Assembly (NCBI GenBank): GCA_027886175.1
Contig: JAJNNQ010000027.1
Coordinates: forward strand, 8,446,001-8,510,000
DNA length: 64,000 nt
Source of the DNA: Phylloscopus collybita
Taxonomy: Eukaryota > Chordata > Aves > Passeriformes > Phylloscopidae
Reading direction: 5' to 3'
Both the position numbers and the translations under genes were made by a program. The stretch's first letter is position 1, and each line of letters begins with the position of its first letter. Below the pieces are notes generated by a model. It was given only the letters and a program-made list of their open reading frames with translations. It was not told where the DNA came from and made no database searches. Shown here in pieces: positions 26,471 to 39,379 of this stretch.

Positions 26471-29310
26471 GGGGCAGAGACCAAGGCAGCAAAGCCTGGC
26501 CTGGGCATGGGCTGAGCCACACAGTGAACCAGCATTGTCCCTCCCTCAGCACTGCTCTCCCTGGCATGGCACTCAGGAAGAGTTGGACTGAGACAGATTT
26601 GTGTTTGTTTGTGTCTGTTTGGGGATCATGACCACAGAAACGACCCAGCATGGGAATTTTAGGATTGAGAGAAAGGAGCTGAGGCAGGGGCATGGGGGTA
26701 GCAACAAAACCAAATGTAAAGTGGATGAATTATTTACTGCAATAAACAATTGTGAAGTCACTTACTCTGGCTCTATGCATCCTAAATGGGGGCTGCAGTG
26801 TTTCGCACATCTCCCTAGTGTGCTGAGTGATTTTTTTGCAATTGGATGCATGAGGCTGGGGTAATCTTATAAGAGACTCCAGAAGATCAGTTTAGTATTG
26901 ATCATGTGCTGAATTTAAAGGCTTTCCACATCCATCTGCTGCTGTTCCTCAGGTGACAGCCCAGCAATGATCTGGGTGCTTGCTGTGCCCCTGCACCCCA
27001 GAGCAGCCTTGTTTGGCTGCAACCTGTGGCTGGGCTGATGCCCAGCAGCACGTGGGGCCAGGGCATCCCTCCAGAGCTCCGTTCAGGAGCCAGCAGAGTC
27101 ACAGAGCTGCTCCCACCCAGCCTTTTGATAAAGCCCCCCAAAGGATCAGTCTGCTGTCAGAGGGGCCAGCTGGTTATGGATTGCAGTGGATCATAGCTCA
27201 AGCCCAAAGGGCCCCATCACAGGGTGACTGTGCCAGGAAGAGCTTGGGAGAACATCACTCCTGAGGAGACAGGGTGACAAGAACAGGCACAGAGAGAGAC
27301 AGAGCACAGGGAGGAGCACACATGGAGCAGGACCTCTGCCCGTGTCTCCTGGAGTCTGCCTTGGACTCTGCAGGTTTAGCAGGCACATGACTACAAAGGG
27401 TGACCCCAGACTGGCAGCAGGACAGGTGCTGTGACATGCCCACAAATGTGACAGGAAGAAGGAATTCGGGCATTATGGGACTCTTGGATATATTGCATCA
27501 CAACGAGGTTTTAGTTTTTTTCTTTTACTAATATGCATATTGCAACTTGGAGCCATGAAAGCTGTGAGCCACATTTTCCAAATGACAACCTACTTTATGA
27601 TGCTAAAATATAAAGTGCTTTTTGCAAAACAACAAGAGCTAAATATATGAGAAATCTACTGATTTACTGAAGGAGGAGATGTGCAGGGTAGGAAAACAAT
27701 GACACCTCGAGGTCCATATTTACTTAACAAAGGACCTGTATTCAAGTAACTCTCACTGGCATACTCAGAGGTTGAGTGGCTGAAAGTACAGATACAACAT
27801 AAAGAAGGCCTCTTTATCAGAAGAGAGAGCACATCAGGTGCTTCTTCAAAATTCCCAGGGAAAAACAAGAGTCCAAAAATCCATTTTGTGAGGCTGTCAG
27901 CTGGGAAGAAGTGGGGCTGAGCTGTTATCACCTGTGGGCAGCTCTGCAAAGTGCTGAGAGACAACACCCTCAACACAGGGCAGGGCCCAGACAAGACCTC
28001 AGTGCACTGCACCTGTGCTTAGGTGCAGATCTTCATTCCAGACATTGATAAGGCATCCAGTTCCTCTGCTGCTGTTGTTATTGCTGCTGTTGCTTTGTTT
28101 TCAATAGCTGCAGTTAAACATTTAACCTTTACATTGATGGAATGACCCAAACATTTTTTTCCAGGCTGGTCAGCAGCAAGGCTGCCTCACAGTGAGCAGA
28201 GGAATGCCATTTCCTTTCAGCCTGGCAAATTAATGTGCTGGGTGGCTGGCAGACTTGCAGGTGTCCCCTGCTCAGAACACATGGAAGAGCCTTAGAGGTA
28301 AGGTCCAAGCATTTCTCCAGACTGCCAGGTGTAACAAAGGTGGGCACAAACCTCTGTCTTCTTGGCAAGCAGAAGAATAGTAGCTCACAATTTGGACACC
28401 ATGCAGCTGTTCCAAGCTAGGAGGCTGGCTCTGGCTGGTGCTGTCCTGTGCCTGTGGCTCTGCCAGCAGCTGAGGCATCTATTCATCATCCTGGCATTTT
28501 GGATGGTACAGAAAGAGTTACAGGAAGGAGCAGCAGAGTAATCATGAGTTAATATGATCCCATGTTTTTTACTACTCTCAGAATATTAAATTGATCGCCT
28601 GGTACCAAAGGCCAGAAGTGTCACCTCTCAACAAGATGAAATCTACGTCACTTGTGGACAGGGGAAAGCCACAAGATTTATAAAGGCGTCCATAAAATTA
28701 ACATTTGAATGAGGGTGTGGGAGAAGAGACCATGAGCTGCAGCAGAAGGGCTGCAAGTACCTGCCACGCCTGCATTCACAGCCCAGCAGGCACTGCTGAC
28801 TGGGTGCATCCTCCTGCACCAATGCCTGACCCAGTGGAGCCCCAGAGTTGCTCCATTGCCAGAAGGGGATTGCCAGGAAGCTTTTGGGAGATGGCAGCAT
28901 TTTGATAATGCCATGGGGAGTAAGTGGCAGAGGGCAGGAACCAGCCACATCCTAAATCTCCTTCGGGGAGCCCTCCCTGGCACTCACTGTGGCTCAAGAC
29001 CTCTCTCCACCCTCAGTTTCCTGCATGACTCAGTGTGTGCTGTGGGAAAGAGCACCCTGTCAAGGCTCCATCTCACTGTCCAGGTGCCCAAGGGCTGTCC
29101 CTCAGCACAGCAGAGACACTGGACACCCAGCACCCCAGCAGCTTTCGGGGTGCACAGCTGCTGACAGGGGTTCATTCAATGTCCTGCTACTCTGCCTGTA
29201 AAGCCAGAGGCTGGCAATTTCTGGGCCTCTGCCCTTTCCCTGCACAGCAAGGAAAATACTCCAGTCCTACCACAGAACTGTGGCCGGGGAGATGTTGGAG
29301 CACCTCTGCT

Positions 29311-29717
29311 CTGGAAACAGGCTGAGAGCTGAGGTTGTTCAGCCTGGACAAGAGAAATTTCTGAGGAAGCCTTGGAGCCCCTTCCAGTGCCTAAAGGGGC
29401 TCTAAGATAGATGAAAAGAACTTTGTACAAGAGTATGAAGTGATGGAAAAAAGGGGAATGGTTCCTAATGACAGAGAGCAGGGTTAGATAGGATATTAGG
29501 ATGAAATTTTTCCCTGTGAGGCTGGGGAGGCCCTGGCACAGGTTGCCCAGAGAAGCTGTGACTGCCCCATCCCTGTTAGTGTTCAAAGCCAGGGTAGACA
29601 GGGCTTGGAGCAACCTGGGATAGTGGAAGGGTCTCTGCCCATGACAGGGTGTTGGAACGAGATGATCTTTAAGACCCCTTCCAACACAAGCCATTTTAGG
29701 ATTCCATGATTCCATGA
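29311..29717 (+). mobile_element. CR1 LINE fragment (about 400 bp)
   Basis: Begins near GAGGTTGTTCAGCCTGGACA, passes through GGCACAGGTTGCCCAGAGAA, then GAGATGATCTTTAAGACCCC and TTCCAACACAAGCCATTTTA, and ends with repeated ATTCCATG. It is a forward-strand avian CR1 3' portion. Confidence 0.95.
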
Positions 29718-29824
29718 CCCCACAGACCCGCTATCAACCCATGAGATGGTGCCTGGGGCCACACACTCACCCAGACCAGCCAGTCCTGCACTGCACAGAA
29801 CAGGTTTCTCCCCGTGGGCACCTG

Positions 29825-29911
29825 GGTGTGTGTCACAGGGTGTGAGTGAGTGCTGTGTGTGTCACAGGGGTGTGAGTGCCGTGTGTGTCACAGGGTGTGA
29901 GTGCTCAGCCA
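29825..29911. repeat. GTGTGTGTCACAGGG minisatellite, three copies
   Basis: Three units of about 25-29 bp built on GTGTGTGTCACAGGG followed by TGTGAGTGCC or a close variant. Confidence 0.85.
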
Positions 29912-31307
29912 CGTGCCGGGCTGCGGGCACACACCTGGCACAGTCAGAGCCATTACCACCGCTGCCGGCGGCGTGACTGCCGTGCAATTAAAAGAATGAA
30001 ATGTTTATACAGGAATAAATCTGTGTTAATGAGCTGGATCCTGCCCTGACAGGCTCTGAAACACAGCAAGGAGCATGGGAGAAGGGGGAAGGTTCAAATG
30101 TGTGCTGCTCACAGCCAGCAGCCAGGCTTGGGGACAGAAGTGGGGAGGGAGAGGGAAGCAAAGCCAGGCAGGGAGCCAGGAGCCACTGGTTCTTTGGTCT
30201 CCCTTTCTGGTTCTCTGACAAGGAGTCAGCAAGAGAGACCAATCCCATGGCCGGCTGGCTCAGGCTCAGGGGGTATTTGAGCTGTTTCCTTCACTGGGAA
30301 GGGATTGCATCTTACTCAAAGATTTGGGAAGAACAGAAGCAATTTGGATGGTGGGGACATGCTGCTTTGGGCCCTTCCACCTAGAGGGCCTGTTCAAAAG
30401 CTTTCCTGCTCAGTCCTTACTTGAAGGTAGCAGCAGAGGCTGTGCAGGAGGAAATCCCTATGCAGGTCATCCCTGCTCTCCTCCATTCCTCAGAAACACT
30501 GCACTAATCCCAGTCGCCTGCCTACATGGGAAGCCACAGAGACACAGAATCCAATTAGCTTGAAATCCTGCTCTGGCTCTTGCACAGCATCTCCCTCTCA
30601 CAGAGCTGTGGAGCTGCAGAGATAAACAGTGCATTAGGATTCCAGTGGGGTCTGGCAGGAAGGAAGGGTTTGGAAGTGCAGCGCCAGCCCAGGGAATGAG
30701 TGAGACACCCTTGCACCTTTCCCAAACACCTCCCTCCACCTCTGTCTCACACCATCTCTTCACCCTCACTCAGCCTGAAGCACCATTCCTTCAGCTGAGC
30801 CTGGCTGAGCAAGGTGGGAGCTGAGGGCTGAGGCCAGAGCAGGCAGGTCCCCAGGCTGCTGTACCCACCCGAGATTTCATCTTTGCAGTGGGAGGAATGA
30901 GCAGCTTCCAGAGCCTCCTGGAGGTGGCCAAGATGGCATCAAGGCCAGTGCCAGGGCCCATCTCCTTACCAGGGCATCTCTGTGCCCAGAGAGCCCTTCA
31001 GAACCAGCATGACAAATGCCACCCTCAGCTCCCTTGTTCCTCCTCCAGCAGGGAGTGGCTCTGCATGGCTGGCTCTCCAGAATGATCTGGGGGACAAAGC
31101 AGGTCGCAGTCCCACAGAGACAGTGGAAAAAGGGACTGAAAGAGGAACTTCTCCCCTGTGGAAGTCAAGCACAACCTTTAGCCAGGGCCAAGCAGAGTGC
31201 AGGGGGCACCTGTTGCAGACTCTGTGCCAGATCCCAGCTGGACCTGTGGCAAGGAGCCTTCTGGGCTTGATGTTCCACTGCCAAGCCTCACACTCCTGCT
31301 TGCACCC

Positions 31308-31452
31308 ACTGTAAATTACCTCCTTTGCATTTTGCAGCAGCAACTTAACAGTATTAATTCATTGTGTTCTGTCTTTAACAAACACCATTATCATATCACC
31401 AGCCAGGATTATGCAAATCCTGCAGAAGGAATTATTTCTCTCCCCAAAGTCA
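31308..31452. promoter_or_regulatory. Possible conserved non-coding element with POU octamer
   Basis: An AT-rich, non-repetitive block with a perfect octamer ATGCAAAT at 31411-31418, an inverted TTTGCAT near 31324, and TATTAATTCATTG. It looks like a developmental enhancer; function is inferred only. Confidence 0.3.
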
Positions 31453-31751
31453 CCTTGATTTATCAGTTTTAACCCAAAATGAAATAGTAAGTTGCTTTGG
31501 ACAAACTGTTAAAAACTTGATCACACATGACACATGACCAGCAGTCTGTGATGGTCCAATAGGGCACCTGTGCCCAGCTGGTGACCCTTCAACAGATGAC
31601 ATGGGGGAGCTCTGTGCTGGCCCCCACTGAGTGGAGGTGGACCTGGACCAAGAGCTGTAAAACACCCCCCTTGCAAAATACACCTGGGATAACTTCATGG
31701 GCCCATTCCCCAGCCACAGGGCCCTGGGACAGGGCAGAGGCTGTGAAGAAG

Positions 31752-31930
31752 TATAGAATCATAAAATCACTAAGGCTGGAAAAAACCTCCAACATCATCA
31801 AGTCCAACCTTTGACCAAATACCACTACACCAACTGAACCATACCCTACATGCCACACTGAGTCACTTCTTGAATGCTTCCAGGGATGGTGACTCCATCA
31901 CTTCCCTGGGCAGCCCATTCCAGTGCCTGT
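31752..31930 (-). mobile_element. CR1 LINE 3' fragment
   Basis: Reads as the reverse complement of the CR1 end: AGAATCATAAAATCACTAAG, then CATCATCAAGTCCAACC, GGTGACTCCATCACTTCCCT and CAGCCCATTCCAGTGCCTG. Confidence 0.93.
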
Positions 31931-34900
31931 GGGGCTGGCAACAAGGAAACTTTGCAAAATTGCATTAAGGATTGTCCTGTGGCTGCCACTGGTCTGTCCC
32001 CATCCCTGTCCCTCCTTTCCAGGCCACCACTGCAGGCTGAGCCTGTGTCACATATAACAAAGCAGTGTATTCTCCCATGCAGCTGTGGATGCTGCTAGGG
32101 ATCAAGGAGCAAACCTGCATTCCACTCCAGGAATGGACTCTGTGACAGGGCCCTGAAACAGCTTAAAGCCTTTGGCCATAATTTCCTCTGCTGCAGAGAT
32201 AAAGGCTTCTCACCCCTCTCATGATGCTAGACCTGGCCACAGTTGTCCCTCAGCATATAAGGAGGCACTTGTATGATTAAAGGTAACTTTTTTTCCATCA
32301 TTTGTCAGCAATTTGAGCCAGTCCTTCAGCACAGGGCAAGAAGAGCACCCTAGCAAGAAGAGAGGACTTCTCCTCTTTCTCAGGGCAGACAGCAAGACTC
32401 TACAACATGAGTACAGCCTTTTCTTCCAAAAGGAGCCAGGCCCTTGGTCAGTGCTTTGCCCTGACAGCCAGCATTCCTTTATGTGCTCCAGCTCAGTGCA
32501 GAGGGGCTGCTCTGAGAGAGAGATCTGCTTCAGATTCCATTAACTATGGACGGTAGCTCCGGTGGAGTATAAAAAATTCCCCAATTAGTTCTAAATAATT
32601 TTTACTTTCAAACTCAATGTGTTCTGGCAGACAAAGGATCAAGGGCACCAACTGTGTGCTGGAGCAGCATGATTGCAGGTTGGTGAATTGAAAAGCCATA
32701 GACCGGTGGACACTCAGCAGCTCTTGTGCCTATGGCTCACATTTAATTCTAACAGAGGATGGGAAATTCCTCAAAAAAACCCCAAACATACTGTTGCAGA
32801 GATAAGGATGAAATTAGGCACTGACAACCTATGGTAAAATACAGCTCAGTAAAAGATAATTATTCCCAAACCAAACACTGGAAAAAAAAGACCTTTTAAG
32901 GAGTTCCTGCACTGTGCCTGGACACCATCACTGGCACATCCGGACACAGCTGGGCTGGGGCCTGCAGTTTGCACCAGGTGAAAGGCTTTGATCAGCTTTC
33001 AGCCTCACCCATTATGGGCCAGAGGAGCAGTGAGCCCCTGAGGTTTTGTGGGCACAGAGCTGGGGACAGTCTGGCTGGTGTTGTGGTGTGCAGAGACTGT
33101 GAGAAACTGAAAGAGCCTCCTTGGCCATCCCAGAATAGAGCCTAAGTGCTGGTGGGAGAGATGCCTTCTCCTGGCATGGCACAGACTGGGGCTCAGGCTG
33201 CCCACAGTCTTAAATCACACTCGTTCCTGCTCTGATGTGTTCAAGGTGATCCCTCCTTGATCTCTTATATCTCCCTCATCTCTGCCTCACCCATCCTGGA
33301 CCCAGCTCCTCATCACCAGCTCTGATTTCCAGCAGTGCCTGATGTCTTCTGATCATTTCACACCTTTCCTCATGCTGACCTAAACCAGGCTCTGCCAGGC
33401 CACCATTGCCCTTGCAAGGTCAGAGGGAAGCTTGGAAAGAGGGACTACATCCTCCTGGCCCTGAGAATCCAAAGGATGCATCTTCCCAGATGTTGCCAGT
33501 CCTGCCCACCTTGCAGCTGGGACAGTTCCTCCCCACAGAAACAGACCCTCTCAGAGGCAGCCTCAATTCTGCTGAGCATGGGGACAAGGCAGGCCAGAGG
33601 CTGGGAAGGTGGGTGCAAAGCTGGAGCACAGGAGGAATGCAATGGCAGAGACCAAAACAGGGAAGGCAATTCAATTTTCAGATGCTGTCCCACCAATTCA
33701 GCTCAGAGAGATGATAAGAAACCCATTTCCAGTGATAGGCACCCTAATCCCCAGCCATCCTGCATTTCCATTTTTGAGAGGCACTGTTTCCAACAGGGAG
33801 GCATTTTCCCATCTAGGTTTGCTAGAAGGGACAGCAATGGATTAAATATCAATTTTTCCAGCACTGTTTAACTCCTTCTGAGCCTTCTCCTGCCACTTAT
33901 GCAAGTGCTGGATCACAGGGCAGTGGAATGATTGGTGTGCTGTACCCCTGGAGCAGGAGCACAGTGCTGGAAGCCTCTCCCAGGCTCTTCCCAGTGGCCT
34001 GCAGTCTGAAGAGACAGGGAAGAGGAGAAGAACATGACATGCATCAGCAGTGCAGGCAGAGCAGCTTAAATCAGGAATTTATTATTGCTTAAGGCAGGAC
34101 TCAGACTCAACTGTGGCACGAGTCATGCAGCTAAGTTTACATCCAGTGTCAAAACCATTAGACAGGTCCAAAGTGCTGCAAGACTGACTTAAAACCACAC
34201 TTGGAGGAAAATAGCACCTAGAGAAAAAGGGAAGCAAACTATACAGTGGTGGCCATGCCCCTCACATGACCCCCACCTTCACAGTTTAAGCACTGTGGTC
34301 CAGGTGCAGCCTCCAGGTTACTGGAGAGTAGAAAGGCAACAGCAGCATGGATGCTGACTTCCAGCATCAAGCAGAACTTCTTCTGTCACTGGGAAGCCAC
34401 TAAGCCACAGCATTCCTTGGATGCCAGCACAGCCTTTCCCCATATGCCTGTAGCCAGACCTCTGCATTTGTGCCAGCCATCCCATTCCTCTTCCTCGTTC
34501 CATTGCCCTCACACTGTGCCATGTTTCTCCATTTATCCCCACTTCCTGATATCAGGGCTCCTACTCACTATCTGAGCCAGTCCTTCAGGGAGCTGGCTGG
34601 GCCTGAGACTCCCAGTCCTGCTTCTACAGCACAACTTCTTACCCTCGCATCCCACCGAGCAGCTCCCTCCCAGACATGACAGAATTCCCACCACAGGGTA
34701 GGAACAAAGCCTGAATGTTCTGACTTAGCCTCTCCAAACCCCTCCCTTGACTCTAGTTATGAACTGAACAGTTTTGCTGGGAAGGGAAGCACCAGACAAG
34801 TGTTGCCTCACAAGCTGATGAGGCCCCTGGTGCTGAGCCCTGAGGAAGCCCTGACTGTAGTCAGAGCTCTCCCATCACTCCACATAGCTCTGGCACCAAC

Positions 34901-35419
34901 CACAACTGTCCATTCATCAACCACTAAACAAATGGAAATTTAAGGGCTCATGGCTCTGTAACACAGGAAACAATTCCCTGTGCATTTTTACGGTGCTGTA
35001 ATTCATTGGATCAGAAATAATAAATGGCAGCAGGAGGGGGCAGGGCCCTGCACACAGGGGAGTGCTGATGCACTGGAAACCAAAGAAATATGTAGCTGAG
35101 GGCAGGTAATGGGAAAGCTCCCAGGATTGCTGCTGCATGGGGCTGGGAAAACACCACCATCTACAAAGACTAATTTCCTGCCACACCTTGCAACTCCACC
35201 ATTCAGTGCATTGTAGTAGAGGCTTCTGTAAGAAACATCCACATGAGGAAGAAGAGAGTTGAGCTCTGTGCTCCTGAGAGGCTTGGCCTCATGCCTCCCA
35301 GGCAGCCTTTGCTGGCAGCTTTGCAGACTCAAGGTACAAGCAAGAAATAGAAAAAAGCTTCATCCCTGGGGAAACAGGAGCACCTGGTGGAAAAACAGAG
35401 TGTAAACGTGAGCACTACA

Positions 35420-35565
35420 GCTCCTCCCCCATGTAATCTCCCAGCTCTGGAGTTTGAGCTGCATTCAGCAGTAATTGAAACCAGGCTCTTTAACACAGGT
35501 GCCAATTACTGCCTGTTAATGCAAGGAGCGCTGATAGATACAGCAATTACACAGCTCTGCAAGGC
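35420..35565. promoter_or_regulatory. Possible conserved non-coding element with three CAATTAC sites
   Basis: The heptamer CAATTAC occurs at 35513-35519 and 35544-35550, and inverted (GTAATTG) at 35471-35477, within 80 bp of non-repetitive sequence. Three copies of one homeodomain-type site suggest a clustered enhancer; this is inference. Confidence 0.3.
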
Positions 35566-35788
35566 TGGAGAGCACAGAATGAGATGGAAGGGCTACTTAT
35601 GCCACTGTAGCTGTTGTAGGACAGCTCTCTGCCCCAGCAAACCTCTTGCAGTGTTAGACTGGGCAGGTTCTTGCTCTCTAGCTGCACACCTGCATCTTCA
35701 CCTGAGTGAACAGCGTGCCCTTGCCACAAAGAAGGGAATGATATCCTGGGGTGCCTTAGGTAAAGAATTGCCAGGAGGTCCAGGGAGG

Positions 35789-36300
35789 TGATTCTGCCTC
35801 TGTGCAGCACTGGTGAGGCCACAGCTGGAGTGCTGTGTCCAGAGCTGGGCTCATCACAAGACACATGGACGTACTGGAGTCTACCAAAGGGCCATGAAGA
35901 TTATGAAAGGTTTGGGAGCACCTCACATCTGGGAAAGGCTGACAGACCTGGGACTGCTCAGTCTGGAGAAGGCTCAGGGGGAAACTTGTCAATGTCCATA
36001 AACACCTGATGGGAGGGTAGAAAGAGAATGAATCCAGGCTCTGTTCAGTGGTGCCCACAGACAGAGGCAATGGGCACAGACTGAAACAGGGGGTTCCCCC
36101 TGAACACCAGGAACCACTTTTTCCCCCGAGAGTGACCAAACACTGGCACAGGGTGCTCAGAAAAGTTGTGGAGTCTCCATCCTTGGGGTATTCAAAGCCA
36201 TCAGGACACATTCATGGGCAGCAGCTCTAGGTGGCTCTGCTTGAGCAAGCGCTTGAACAAGATGACCTCTAATGTCCCTTCCAACCTGAACCATGTTGTG
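35789..36300 (+). mobile_element. CR1 LINE fragment (about 510 bp)
   Basis: Runs from CTGTGCAGCACTGGTGAGGC through GGCCACAGCTGGAGTGCTGT and CTGGGACTGCTCAGTCTGGA to GATGACCTCTAATGTCCCTT and CCAACCTGAACCATG. It is the forward 3' part of an avian CR1. Confidence 0.95.
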
Positions 36301-37129
36301 ATGGTGATTTTCAACCATTCATATTCTTTGTTTTCTGCCACTTCTCTTGCCTAAGGGAGGCCTTTCCCCCTCCTTTCTGCTCAAAGCCTCTCCCATTCTT
36401 TGCCTTCCTGGGGGTGATGTGGCAGTGAGGAAGGGGGCTTGATGCAGGCGTACCGTGGCCAATGATGGCAAGAGGGCAATGGAAAGTGCAATTCCCAGAA
36501 AAGTCCTGCAGAGATCCAAGGCTGTGAACATCAAAATCTGCATACCTCAGCAATGAGGAAAATCCAAGAGAGCCTCAGTGGAGCAGCAGGGGTATCAGAG
36601 GCAATTATTTGCCACTGCAGAGACTGCAGATGAATGTGAAAGCCTTTTAAAGCCCCAGGCTGGCAGTCACCAGCATTCCTCCCATCTACACCCTGAGCTC
36701 CCCCTTCCCCACCTCACAAGGCACCAACCACAAACCATGTAATTAATACTACAGAGATGTTCAGCTGAAATGAGAAATGAAGCACATCTTGAGGCAGCCC
36801 TGTTGCTGCCACTAGGCCCCATGTTGCTGCTCTGCCTTGCTACTCCTGTGTGTTTTGGAGACAGGCTTGCTCCCCTGCAGTAAGCCCACTGGTGTTCCAT
36901 ACCGTGTTTGCTGGGCAGAGGACCAGAGGAGTGCAGGGGGGTCTGCAGGGACACTTCCTCCTTGCCCTCAGGATGTTTATGGTATTGAAATTTTAGCAGG
37001 AAGCCAAGCATCTGTTCTTCAAATAAAGAGGTCTCCCAGGGGGACGTGTGGGGAGGCAGAATCATCACACATGTAAACACCTGGTCTTACAGGCAGGAAC
37101 AGAGTTTGCGGAAGGAGTGCGGCACTTCT

Positions 37130-37200
37130 GAGACTCACTCAGCTTTGCTTCCGCGGCTTAATTAGTTCAAACACCATCAATATTCAATGGCAGCTCTCCC
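37130..37200. promoter_or_regulatory. Possible conserved non-coding element
   Basis: A short block with TTAATTAG at 37158-37165, TTCAAACACCATCAATATTC and CAATGG. Complex, non-repetitive AT-rich sequence within GC-richer flanks; regulatory role is conjecture. Confidence 0.25.
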
Positions 37201-39379
37201 TTGCCAGGGTGGCTGTGTCAGTGTAGGGCTGGCACAGGTAGGGGAGGCCTGGGCAGCACAGACACACCCCTGAGCCCTCCCCAGTCCCTGGCACTCCACT
37301 GCTGCAGAGCGCTTCCAGGACATTCAGCCTTCATACACTTCCTTTGAGGAAGGGGGCAGAACCAAACTGTGCCACACAATGTTTGTCTGTACTGAAAACT
37401 GCTTCCTCTGTCCCCTAAAGTGGCCCCTGGCTTTAGGGCTTGTCAGAAAATGGTCTGCACAAGCAGTGAGCTGCACCACTCATCTCACAGCCACAGGGAC
37501 CACACTGTGGCACCAAGAGACCTCTTAACGGCAGGAGATGCACAGGTCCAGGGTTTCCCATCCCAAGCCCACTGCATCAATCCAAGCCTCAAACAGCTTC
37601 AGCAACACCAAGAGGCCTTGACTTCCTCTGGCCAAGGCACTGCAAAGGCACCCAGGGCTATTTCAGAGGCAAACAGGATCAACTGGTATTCCCAGCTTCC
37701 ACTACCATCCTGTCCATACTTCTATCCTCCCTCCTCAGTAGACTCCAATCTCACTTCCTCATGCCCACAGTCTGTGTTTCAACACTCACTCCAGGGTTGT
37801 GCATTCTCATTTATTTTGTGCTATTCCTGCAGCACTCCTGTCTCCCTCCTTCAAATCCTTCATCTTTGTGTCTTTTTCCATTTCCAGCATTTTCAATGTA
37901 TTTTTTCCTTATATGAAAGGGTGGGCAAAGGTTCTTTCTCCTTTCATTAAATATTAGTGCCCATTCAAGCAAGATGGACAGTGTTCAGAGATGAGATGAG
38001 ATGAGATGCTGCTGCTTTAACTCTGCTGCACTGCCCTGCACCAGCACAGTCCCACCCCACCCCTCCCAAGCTTGCCTACAACTCTGCCGTGTTCCAGACA
38101 GAGCTGGAGTTCTAGGGCATCACCTCTGTCTTAAAAAGTAAACAAAGCTGGAAGCAACAGACTAGGTGGTTCTACAGGTCACAAGCATAATTGGATTTCA
38201 TCTTCAAGCACCATATCTGGTCCACATTCTGGCCTGAGAATGAAATTGCCTTTACCTTAGATTTACAGGGACATGAAACCTCAGTCTGGGAGTTGCATAC
38301 CAGAAGGATTCCCAAGGTTCAGTTGTAATAGAGTGGAAAGTGAAAAGAAGTAGCAGCTGTGATACTGTGGAACACAGTTCAACATGTGCAGAAAGTGCCA
38401 CTGCCCCACATCAAGTACAAAATATTTGGGGCTTGGAGCTCACAGCTATTGGCAAGGTAAACAGGGTGAATCCTGCTGGAAGCATCAGAAGTCCCAGTTT
38501 TTGAAAATACAGCTAGGGCCAGACCAAGTCATTCTCAGCTCCAGACACTTTACTTGATGCACAAATCCCTTGGTCTGCCAGCCTGGTGTGGATGTGCTGG
38601 TTCAGTAGCTTTACCATGAGGAAGCTGCACCACCTGCTGTCTGCTATGAACCCAGTTACCAGAACAAGATCAAAGATGATCACTAATAACAAAAGTTTTC
38701 TTCAGAACCAGGTTTTTACAGGACATGCCCTTGATTAAAGTCATCAAGAAAGATTTCATATCTGAAAACTAAGCAGCAAGAGCAACAGAGGGGCTGTTTA
38801 GTCGAAATGGCTCAGGCTCTCAAACAGAATATGAGTTCACTTTAATACCCAGCTCCTGCCAGAAGAAAGATTGTACTGTTATCCCTTTGGGAAACTCTGT
38901 CAAGTTATTTCTACTCCAGAAACTACAAAAGCTAGCACTGAAAAAAAACTTTGAAAGATGTGGAAATTCTGCCATGCAAAAAAACCTGTCCAACACCACT
39001 TGAGGCTTAGCAGCAATGAAAATGACATCTTAAATCCTGCTATTCCCCCTTCCTGAACTGTAGCACTACCTGATCCAATCAAATGGGGCAGAGATAAGAT
39101 TCCTACAAAAAGCCACAATACTAAAAGTCTTCTTAGGATATGGTGCATTGAAGCAGAGCAGTCAGTAAGTTCTCTTGGCTGGCATAAATATGAGAGGGTA
39201 CAGAACATCTCCCTAATTGTAGAGAACAATGATAGATGGGCAAGTGTTTTGTTTGGCAAGCCCAGGGCCAGGCCTTATGGGCTTGCAGTAGCAAGGTCAG
39301 TGGAGGACTATAGGGAAAGGAGTTGAGAAGACAAATGACGTCTGCTTGATGAAGCATAGGTACAGAATGTACAGACAAA

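Larger units (their letters stand above)
10541..39379. other. About 29-kb gene-free interval between the CpG island and SLC35C2
   Basis: No exon could be supported on either strand. The stretch holds CR1 fragments near 12.1, 29.3, 31.8 and 35.8 kb, small simple repeats, and several AT-rich blocks with homeodomain or POU motifs (about 15.1, 26.35, 27.5, 31.3, 35.4 and 37.1 kb) that may be regulatory. Open frames of up to about 190 residues lack known domains and plausible splice structure. Confidence 0.6.

Noticed and set aside
29176..29715. 179-residue minus-strand frame
   Set aside because: Lies antisense to a CR1 3' fragment; it is not a gene or an ORF2 remnant in sense.
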